Positions 7,093 through 12,657 of a stretch of 19,922 nt of DNA are shown in pieces. This DNA comes from an uncultured Christensenella sp. (lineage in GTDB: Bacteria; Bacillota; Clostridia; Christensenellales; CAG-917). The stretch is from NCBI GenBank assembly GCA_910584155.1, contig CAJTYG010000001.1, positions 1 to 19,922 of the forward strand, in the 5' to 3' direction. Within the stretch, counting starts at the first letter, position 1. Each line of letters starts with the position of its first letter. The translations under genes and the position numbers were made by a program. Under the pieces are notes generated by a model, which worked only from the letters and a program-made list of their open reading frames with translations, ran no database searches and had not been told where the DNA came from.

Positions 7093-7299
7093 AGATCCTC
7101 CTTGTCTTTGTAGGATTGCTATATAAAAAACCTTGACTAACAGCAATCCATTATAAAAATGAGATTTCTGTTCGCCAAGGCGTATATATCCTTGCTCTGA
7201 CACCGGCGGTGTTTCACGAACACTTATTTGCAACACATTGACGTGGGATTTACTCGGGCACTGTTTCATCCCGACCTCCGTTTGAATTGCAAACGATAT

Positions 7300-7485
7300 T
7301 TAATTTTCAACATTAGGCGGAGCGGTGAGTTCCATACATATTTTTCTTTTTGTGCGCCGTTTGCTTACTATGTAAACTTTGCACAATGGACAAACTATAC
7401 GCAACACACCGTCTTCACCCTTATACCCTATAACCTTATGTCCGCAGTTAGGACAATAAAGTTGGACAGGTGTAGAGTCCGACAT
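7300..7485 (-). CDS. 61-aa zinc-ribbon protein
   Basis: The start is ATG 7485 with GAAAGGAGA about nine bases upstream. Two CxxC pairs, CPNC (residues 11-14) and CPLC (32-35), are separated by a short beta-like stretch. This is a classic zinc ribbon, followed by a basic segment (SKRRTKRK) and a short tail. Small zinc ribbons of this type occur in phages and mobile elements as RNA- or DNA-binding regulators. It lies between the 57-aa gene and the HTH gene on the same strand. A dyad at 7515-7542 sits just upstream. Confidence 0.8.
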   Translation of the reverse strand: MSDSTPVQLYCPNCGHKVIGYKGEDGVLRIVCPLCKVYIVSKRRTKRKICMELTAPPNVEN

Positions 7486-7514
7486 TTTCTCTATTCTCCT
7501 TTCGGTAATTGAAC

Positions 7515-7542
7515 AGTTATAATTTATAAATTCATTATAACT
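7515..7542 (-). promoter_or_regulatory. AT-rich inverted repeat with embedded -10-like sequences
   Basis: Arms AGTTATAAT (7515-7523) and ATTATAACT (7534-7542) are perfect over nine bases with a ten-base spacer. Each arm contains TATAAT or its complement, so a -10 box on the minus strand for the zinc-ribbon gene would lie inside the dyad. No good -35 box is seen. It may be an operator overlapping a promoter, or a weak hairpin after the 57-aa gene. Confidence 0.45.
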
Positions 7543-7556
7543 ATATCCGTGTACCG

Positions 7557-7730
7557 TTATTGGTGCATCTTATTTTGTTTTTTTTGCTTTTTTTGAAAAT
7601 ACACGTAAATTCGTTCTTCCAAACAACCGGCAAACATATCTAAAAACTCTTGCGGCATATTTGCTACTTTGGGAACGCCATTATAATACACTTCCAATTC
7701 TAACTCGTTTTTTATAACCAACTTTTCCAT
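7557..7730 (-). CDS. 57-aa protein, function unknown
   Basis: The ATG at 7730 is preceded by a near-ideal ribosome site (AGAAGGAGGTGATAG). The protein is soluble: it starts MEKLVIKNELELEVYYNGVP, has a middle amphipathic part, and ends in a Lys/Gln-rich tail (QKKQKKQNKMHQ). No family is recognised. A promoter just upstream (7748-7775) makes it the first gene of the minus-strand regulatory group. Its N-terminus looks like a small beta hairpin, as in many phage-encoded accessory proteins, but no function can be named. Confidence 0.75.
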   Translation of the reverse strand: MEKLVIKNELELEVYYNGVPKVANMPQEFLDMFAGCLEERIYVYFQKKQKKQNKMHQ

Positions 7731-7747
7731 ACTATCACCTCCTTCTG

Positions 7748-7775
7748 GTTATACCTTACTACAACTAATTTGCAA
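7748..7775 (-). promoter_or_regulatory. Promoter for the 57-aa gene, minus strand
   Basis: On the minus strand TTGCAA (7770-7775) is followed after 16 bases by TATAAC (7748-7753). Transcription would begin just before the ribosome site, giving a very short leader. The -35 box touches the end of the inverted duplication. Confidence 0.5.
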
Positions 7776-8126
7776 TTTGAACTTATGCAGTTTACCCATT
7801 TTTGCACTCGTCTTACCTGTTTTGGATATTTGCAGTTGGAAAGTATATTTCTTTCGGTTTTTGTGTGTGAATTTTAGCAGAAAAAGGTATCCCCGTAAAG
7901 GGCTCGTCTCAAATATTAACAGTATTTTTAATAGCAAAATTTAAGCATATTTTTTCCTCGCTCCTTGACTGTGCTCCCTTTTCCTACGGCTCTTTCGGTG
8001 TCCGAAAGAAATATAAACTCAAAGGAGAAATAGCAAATGAAGGTAAACAAAATAAGGCTGAAGTTAAAGCGGTTGCAAAAATGGGTAAACCTATAACAAA
8101 AAGCGGTAATCCACATAAGTTCAAAT
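7775..8126. repeat. Inverted duplication of a degenerate coding-like segment
   Basis: Three exact blocks occur in the same order on opposite strands. CCGAAAGAAATATA is at 8002-8015 (plus) and 7844-7857 (minus). TGCAAAAATGGGTAAAC is at 8074-8090 (plus) and 7790-7806 (minus). CATAAGTTCAAAT is at 8114-8126 (plus) and 7775-7787 (minus). The spacers differ by exactly 21 bases in each interval, so all blocks stay in one frame. They read RKKY...AKMGK...HKFK in both copies. Neither copy has a convincing start codon, so these look like remnants or paralogous fragments of a small Lys-rich gene. Confidence 0.6.
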
Positions 8127-8175
8127 CTCTACATCAGAAAGATAACATTAAATCAATAAACTTGGAGGTAAAAAA

Positions 8176-9699
8176 ATGAAAACAGCGGTAATATATGCAA
8201 GATACAGTAGTGAACGTCAAACGGAGCAGTCCATTGAAGGACAAATTCACATATGTACACAATTCGCAGAACAAAATGATATAATAATTGTTGACTCTTA
8301 TATAGACCGTGCAATGACAGGCAAAAATGATAACCGTGCAGCATTTCAGAGAATGTTGAAAGACAGTGACAAACAAGCTTGGGATTACGTTCTTGTTTAT
8401 AAGTTGGATAGATTCTCAAGAAATAAATATGAAATGGCTATTCACAAAAAACACTTAAGAGATAACGGGATTCGCCTTAAATCCGCAACTGAAAATATCC
8501 CAGACACTCCGGAAGGCATCATTCTCGAATCATTGCTTGAAGGTATGGCGGAATACTATTCGGCAGAACTTTCACAAAAAATCAAACGAGGAATGAACGA
8601 AAGTAGAAAGAAAGGTCAATTTACAGGCGGTGTCTTGTCTTATGGATATAAGCTAAACAACAAAAAGATAGAAATAGACGAGGATAAAGCAAGTGTCGTA
8701 AGATTTATTTACGAACAATATGCAAACGGCGTATTCGTAAAGGATATAATTGAGCGACTTACACAACAAAACATATTGAGCAATGGCAGACCATTTCCCG
8801 AAAACACGGTTTACAAAATTCTTAAAAACAAGAAATACGCAGGTATTTATACTATAAACAATGAGGTTTATACCAATATTTATCCTCGCATTGTTCCGGA
8901 GTCAATATTCAATATAGTACAAAGCAAAATAGCCGAAAATAGCACTGGCAAACATATAGATACTACACAATACTTATTGAAAAATAAGATATTTTGTGGA
9001 TATTGTAATCAACCTATGACATCCGATGCGGGCACTGCACGCAATGGTGAAGTTAAAAGATACTATAAGTGTTTAGGACGCAAAAAATCACATACCTGTT
9101 CTAAAAGTATTATTCGTAAAGACATAATAGAGCAATTAGTGATTGATGTTTCCACACAAGTATTTTGCGATGAAGAAAATCTTTCAGATTTAGCAATGCA
9201 AATTCTCGAAGCAAATAATAAACGCAATCATGACACATCAATTCTTAATATTCTTGAAAAAGAACAAGCCTCACTACAGCGGTCCATAAACAATATAATC
9301 AAGGCTATCGAAAACGGTATTACAACGATGACAACAAAACAAAGATTAGAGGAATTAGAAACGAATCTCCTATCTGTAAAAAATAAAATAGCAATAGAAA
9401 AGTCACAAGAAAAAGTCTTATTAACAAGTAAAGATATAATTAAATATATCAAAGTAGCTATTCGACAGAGTGCTACGCAAATGATACGGCAGTTAATAAA
9501 TAAAGTGATTGTGTACGACGACAAAATTGAAATTTATTACAACTATACCGATAACAAAGGACCTGATGATGAACATCAGGTCTTTTCTTTTTATGAAACA
9601 AATTATAAAACTCAATTTAATATGAATCAGCATCCCTTAAATAGCAATTTCGAGGATAGGATAATTAGTTATAATTTTCAAGTGATACTGTTTATATAG
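8176..9699 (+). CDS. Large serine recombinase (integrase)
   Basis: A 507-aa protein with TTGGAGG seven bases before the ATG. The resolvase domain (1-145) begins MKTAVIYARYSSERQ with catalytic Ser11, and LDRFSRN (77-83) supplies the conserved arginines. A recombinase domain (about 150-250) follows, then a zinc ribbon with Cys274, Cys277, Cys299 and Cys308, a coiled coil (about 340-400) and a C-terminal tail. This is the complete layout of large serine integrases of Clostridial elements, which catalyse directional integration and excision by way of double-strand breaks and a covalent serine link. Its position against ssrA implies that it integrated this element. It is much more AT-rich than neighbouring genes. 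The last 45 codons contain an intrinsic terminator (9560-9592), so the final 30 residues or so may be poorly expressed or not ancestral. Confidence 0.95.
   Translation: MKTAVIYARYSSERQTEQSIEGQIHICTQFAEQNDIIIVDSYIDRAMTGKNDNRAAFQRMLKDSDKQAWDYVLVYKLDRFSRNKYEMAIHKKHLRDNGIRLKSATENIPDTPEGIILESLLEGMAEYYSAELSQKIKRGMNESRKKGQFTGGVLSYGYKLNNKKIEIDEDKASVVRFIYEQYANGVFVKDIIERLTQQNILSNGRPFPENTVYKILKNKKYAGIYTINNEVYTNIYPRIVPESIFNIVQSKIAENSTGKHIDTTQYLLKNKIFCGYCNQPMTSDAGTARNGEVKRYYKCLGRKKSHTCSKSIIRKDIIEQLVIDVSTQVFCDEENLSDLAMQILEANNKRNHDTSILNILEKEQASLQRSINNIIKAIENGITTMTTKQRLEELETNLLSVKNKIAIEKSQEKVLLTSKDIIKYIKVAIRQSATQMIRQLINKVIVYDDKIEIYYNYTDNKGPDDEHQVFSFYETNYKTQFNMNQHPLNSNFEDRIISYNFQVILFI
9560..9592 (+). terminator. 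Intrinsic terminator inside the 3' end of the recombinase gene
   Basis: A perfect nine-base stem GACCTGATG / CATCAGGTC with loop ATGAA is followed by TTTTCTTTTT. It lies more than 100 bases before the stop codon, within codons for GPDDEHQVFS. Translating ribosomes would normally prevent it from forming. Confidence 0.75.
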
Positions 9700-9730
9700 A
9701 GCTAATCACTAAAAACATAATAGCAAAATT

Positions 9731-9752
9731 ATAAAAATACTACTAAGTAGTA
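9731..9752 (-). terminator. Probable ssrA terminator, minus strand
   Basis: On the minus strand a six-base stem TACTAC / GTAGTA (9738-9752) with a TTA loop is followed by TTTTTAT. It lies about 40 bases beyond the tmRNA 3' end. Confidence 0.6.
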
Positions 9753-9757
9753 GGTTT

Positions 9758-9785
9758 CCAGCTGAACCCTACGGGGTTCAACTGG
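9758..9785 (-). other. Twelve-base-pair hairpin just beyond the tmRNA 3' end
   Basis: Arms CCAGCTGAACCC and GGGTTCAACTGG pair over 12 bases with one G-T pair and a TACG loop. GGGGTTCAACT at 9773-9783 is an inverted copy of the tmRNA T-arm (9810-9820). It has no T-run of its own. It may help 3' processing of pre-tmRNA or mark the attachment site of the element. Confidence 0.6.
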
Positions 9786-9793
9786 GCCCCCTA

Positions 9794-10157
9794 TGGTGGA
9801 GATGCGGGGAGTTGAACCCCGGTCCAAACGCCCGTCTTCGGCACTTTCTACACGTTTAGCAGATGGTTGGATTTTTCGCACATCGGTCCATCGGCAAACC
9901 TTTGATTGATGAGCCCGAGATGACAGCAATCCTATCGGGCGATCAGATTGCGTTGTCCGTTTTTCTGACGCCGCTTGCTGAGGGAACGGAAAACCTCAGG
10001 GCGACGCACTGCTAATTAAGCAGCGAAAGCGAGTGCCATATTACCGGCGCTCTTTTGAGTTTTATTTGCGTTTAATTTTAACGTTCCGTTTTAACGTAGC
10101 CGAGCCTACGACGTGCTTATACCGCTTAAGGATGAATGTCGAATCCAGTACATCCCC
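9794..10157 (-). ncRNA. ssrA: Transfer-messenger RNA (tmRNA)
   Basis: The minus-strand 5' end reads GGGGATGTACTGGATTCGAC and the 3' end ends in CTCCACCA, with CCA encoded. GGGGATG pairs with CATCTCC to form the acceptor stem (one G-T). The T-arm carries GGTTCAACTCC. The internal tag frame runs from 10069 to 10016: GCA resume codon, tag ANKTQKSAGNMALAFAA, then TAA. The length of 364 nt is normal for one-piece bacterial tmRNA. With SmpB it rescues ribosomes stalled on broken mRNAs and tags the products for proteolysis. The final AFAA differs from the more usual ALAA. The gene is intact, so integration beside it has not destroyed the 3' end. Confidence 0.96.
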
Positions 10158-10189
10158 ACGCTGACACAAAAACGCAGTTGTGTTAAACG

Positions 10190-10217
10190 ATTATACCACA
10201 TTATATCCAAAAATCAA
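10190..10217 (-). promoter_or_regulatory. ssrA promoter
   Basis: On the minus strand TTGATT (10212-10217) is separated by 16 bases from a perfect TATAAT (10190-10195). The mature tmRNA 5' end is about 33 bases downstream, leaving a short leader for RNase P to remove. Confidence 0.7.
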
Positions 10218-10293
10218 GAAAAATTGCACCGTATAATTTTGGAAACAGCGCATTTGTTGACCATTAGGCATATACAATCAATTTAAACGCACC

Positions 10294-10321
10294 TTGACGG
10301 CAAGGCTATTTGTGATATAAT
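10294..10321 (+). promoter_or_regulatory. Promoter for the GH27 gene
   Basis: TTGACG (10294-10299), 16 bases, then a perfect TATAAT (10316-10321). It is divergent from the ssrA promoter and about 75 bases before the alpha-galactosidase start. Confidence 0.75.
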
Positions 10322-10398
10322 AAACAGGAACGTGTGCCGATATGGCACAGACTTTAACATATTGCCGTTTTGATATGGCTCAAAAGTGAGGAAAATTT

Positions 10399-12042
10399 AT
10401 GAAACGCAACAAAACCTGTCCGCTTTGTATGCTTCGCAGACTGTTTAAGAGCAATCCGCCCACGAGCGTGCGCCCTGCACTGCCCGATTATGAAAATTCA
10501 GCGCCTAAGACGCCGCCGATGGGCTGGTCTACTTGGAACACCTTCCGCAACCGTATAAACGAAAAGATGATACTCGAGATGGCTGACGCAATGCGGGACA
10601 GCGGCTTGATAGAAGCAGGCTACGTTCATCTCAATTTGGACGACAACTGGCAGTCGTCTATGCGTGACGAAAACGGCGATTTGCAGGGCGACCTTGAAAC
10701 CTTTCCTCACGGGATACCGTGGCTTGCGCAGAAGCTGAACGCAAAGGGCTTGAAGCTTGGCGCATATACGTCCAACGGAACGCTCACCTGCGAGGATCTG
10801 CCTGCGAGCCTCGGCAGAGAAAAGGCGGACGCATATACGCTTGCGAAGTGGGGCGTGGAATATTTTAAATACGACTTTTGCCATAACTCTCAGATATCGC
10901 AATATGCGCCGCTCGTATACAGCATAAGCATATCCAAGTTTGACGGCGAGGCTACAGAATATTCCGTACACAACGCAGTGCTCGGCGGACTTGCCCGCTT
11001 TATGACGGACAAAAAGCTGCCGACGGGCGGATATGTGTCCGGACTTGACAGAAACTACGGCGACATCACCTACGGCAATATCACCGTCGACGAGGACGGC
11101 GACTATGTGCTGACGGTAAACATCAAAAAATACGGTCAATATGAAAAATATCTCATTGCAAAAGTCAATGACGGTAAGGAATATGAGATAGAATTCCCCT
11201 CGCAAAAGAAATTCAACAATACTGCCCGATTCCAAACCGTTGTTGCGCTTAAGGCGGGCAAAAACAAGATTAAACTTTTCAACCCTGTAACCTGCAAGGC
11301 GGACAGCGAAATGTATCAGTATCGCAGAATGGGCTTGGCGCTCAAAGAGGCGACGGCAAAGGTTGCCGCACAGAACGGAACGCCCGAAAAGCCCATAACG
11401 TTTTCCATTTGCGAATGGGGTTGGGGCAAACCGTATAATTGGGGCGCAAAGGCAGGCAACCTATGGCGCACTACCCCCGATATCCGTCCGTGGTGGTTTT
11501 GGATAAAGATGATTTACAATCACACGGTCAAGCTTCACGAATACTCGAGCGCAGGGCACTTTAACGACCCCGATATGCTCGAGGTCGGCAACGGCAAGCT
11601 GAGCTACAATCAAAACGTTTCCCACTTTTCGCTGTGGTGTATGATGAACTCGCCGCTGATACTCGGCAACGATTTGCGCAAAATGAGCGACAGCGTAAAG
11701 GCGATAATCACAAACAAAAATATGATAGCCATAAATCAGGACGCACTTTGCAAGCAGGCGAAGCGAGTGAAGTGTGGCACCGTTGACGTGCTCGCTAAGC
11801 CTCTTGCGGACGGCAGCACGGCGATATGCTTCTTCAACAAATCCTGCCACTCGGCAAAAGCGACCTACAATATAAATAAGCTTTGCGACGACAAATACGT
11901 ATCAATGAAAAAACAAGCCTCATATACCGCAACCGAGCAATGGAGCAACGAGAGCTTGAAAACAAACGGCAAAATGACAGTCAAGCTTGAAAAACATCAG
12001 AGCAAAGTATTTATCATAACCCCATCAAACAGGGACGTTTGA
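10399..12042 (+). CDS. GH27 alpha-galactosidase with a domain inserted in the barrel
   Basis: A 547-aa protein; the ATG is preceded by GTGAGG. GH27 (melibiase) signatures are MGWSTWN (41-47), LDDNW near residue 80, the nucleophile Asp159 in FKYDFC, CEWG (338-341), and NDPDMLEVGN (389-398) carrying the acid/base. These enzymes remove terminal alpha-galactose from oligosaccharides such as melibiose and raffinose by a retaining mechanism. Between the nucleophile strand and the CEWG strand there is an unusually long insertion (about 170-305), beta-rich with a stretch ITVDEDGDYVLTVNI typical of a carbohydrate-binding domain of CBM35/CBM6 style. No signal peptide is seen; the start is basic with a CPLC pair, so it is probably cytoplasmic. 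It has its own promoter. The specificity could instead be alpha-N-acetylgalactosamine. Confidence 0.92.
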   Translation: MKRNKTCPLCMLRRLFKSNPPTSVRPALPDYENSAPKTPPMGWSTWNTFRNRINEKMILEMADAMRDSGLIEAGYVHLNLDDNWQSSMRDENGDLQGDLETFPHGIPWLAQKLNAKGLKLGAYTSNGTLTCEDLPASLGREKADAYTLAKWGVEYFKYDFCHNSQISQYAPLVYSISISKFDGEATEYSVHNAVLGGLARFMTDKKLPTGGYVSGLDRNYGDITYGNITVDEDGDYVLTVNIKKYGQYEKYLIAKVNDGKEYEIEFPSQKKFNNTARFQTVVALKAGKNKIKLFNPVTCKADSEMYQYRRMGLALKEATAKVAAQNGTPEKPITFSICEWGWGKPYNWGAKAGNLWRTTPDIRPWWFWIKMIYNHTVKLHEYSSAGHFNDPDMLEVGNGKLSYNQNVSHFSLWCMMNSPLILGNDLRKMSDSVKAIITNKNMIAINQDALCKQAKRVKCGTVDVLAKPLADGSTAICFFNKSCHSAKATYNINKLCDDKYVSMKKQASYTATEQWSNESLKTNGKMTVKLEKHQSKVFIITPSNRDV

Positions 12043-12098
12043 CGGGGGCCCCGATAAATCTCATTCAAGCATTAACTACCGACAACAAGGGGTTTATT

Positions 12099-12596
12099 AT
12101 GCAAATACGACACGTTAAACATCCGTTTGGTGCTGTTATTGATGAAAACTGCAAGGTCTTGATACTCGGCAGCGTGCCTTCCGTAAAGTCTGTTGAGGGC
12201 AATTTTTACTATATGCACCCCAAAAACAGATTTTGGAAAGTAATGTCCGCCCTGCTCGGCGCCGACCTGTATAGCGCAGATATCCCTACACGCATAAACA
12301 TAATGACAAAGCGCCATATCGCACTTTACGACAGCGTTGAGGAATGTGATATTTTGGGAAGCTCGGACAGCAAGATAACAAACGTAGTGCCTGCAGATAT
12401 ACCTGCACTCATAGCAAAATCACAGATAACTCACATATTTTGCAACGGCGCCGCATCGTATGGCAATCTCATAAAGTATCACCCCGAGCTTGAAAGCATA
12501 ACGACAAAGCTGCCCTCTACGAGCCCCGCAAACGCAGCGTTTTCTTTGGATAAGCTGATAGAGGAATGGCAGGTCGTTATGAATGCAATAAAATAA
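12099..12596 (+). CDS. Hypoxanthine (deoxyinosine)-DNA glycosylase
   Basis: The preferred start is ATG 12099 with AAGGGG seven bases upstream, giving 165 aa. An in-frame TTG at 12039 overlapping the previous stop adds 20 residues but has no ribosome site. Family motifs are LILGSVPSVKS (motif I, around residues 21-31), FYYMHPKNRFWKVM after it, and LPSTSPAN near the C-terminus. This is the uracil-DNA glycosylase superfamily branch that removes hypoxanthine produced by adenine deamination and starts base-excision repair in the cytoplasm. It follows the alpha-galactosidase gene by 57 bases and is ended by a double terminator. Cotranscription with the sugar enzyme is likely but functionally unrelated. 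Confidence 0.88.
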   Translation: MQIRHVKHPFGAVIDENCKVLILGSVPSVKSVEGNFYYMHPKNRFWKVMSALLGADLYSADIPTRINIMTKRHIALYDSVEECDILGSSDSKITNVVPADIPALIAKSQITHIFCNGAASYGNLIKYHPELESITTKLPSTSPANAAFSLDKLIEEWQVVMNAIK

Positions 12597-12657
12597 AAAG
12601 CCTTAGACAGTTGCTAAGGCTTTTGACGATTTTATCCGTGCTGCGGCACGGTTTTTT
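12596..12657 (+). terminator. Tandem terminators between convergent genes
   Basis: Hairpin 1 is AAAAGCCTTAG / CTAAGGCTTTT (12596-12624), which works in both directions because each arm ends in A or T runs. Hairpin 2 is CCGTGC-TGCG-GCACGG (12636-12651) followed by six T residues, for the plus strand. Its T-run overlaps the stop codon region of the convergent ABC gene. Confidence 0.88.

Larger units (their letters stand above)
7731..8175. other. Intergenic region between divergent 57-aa and recombinase genes
   Basis: This 445-bp AT-rich stretch holds a minus-strand promoter (7748-7775), an inverted duplication (7775-7857 against 8002-8126), and a perfect hairpin TCTTTCGG-TGT-CCGAAAGA (7991-8009). 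It also holds one copy of a 13-base repeat (7929-7941) that recurs after the recombinase gene. No convincing full gene is seen. It should contain the promoter of the recombinase, but I could not pick one with confidence. Confidence 0.5.
1..9790. mobile_element. Integrated element, inovirus-like prophage candidate, right part only
   Basis: A minus-strand block of small, mostly unrecognised genes ends at a plus-strand large serine recombinase that lies directly against the 3' end of ssrA, a common integration position. The genes are tightly packed, often overlapping, and rich in exported or membrane proteins, with a Zot/VirD4-like ATPase last but one in the visible operon. The recombinase is clearly more AT-rich than the structural genes and than the chromosome to the right. 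The left end, the second attachment site and the replication gene are outside the window. The right boundary is uncertain and lies somewhere between the recombinase stop (9699) and the tmRNA CCA (9794). A mobile element is well supported; the filamentous-phage identity is an inference. Confidence 0.72.

Noticed and set aside
7749..7937. 62-aa minus-strand ORF upstream of the 57-aa gene
   Set aside because: It has a TTG start with no ribosome site and it overlaps the promoter of the 57-aa gene. Only its last half matches the inverted duplication, so it is described there as a remnant.
8037..8096. 19-codon ORF with AAAGGAG upstream (MKVNKIRLKLKRLQKWVNL)
   Set aside because: The ribosome site is fair, but the ORF lies in a different frame from the conserved blocks of the inverted duplication. 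It could be a leader peptide, but the support is too thin to list it as a gene.
10498..11235. 245-aa minus-strand ORF inside the GH27 gene
   Set aside because: It is an antisense shadow. The GH27 catalytic motifs are clear on the plus strand.
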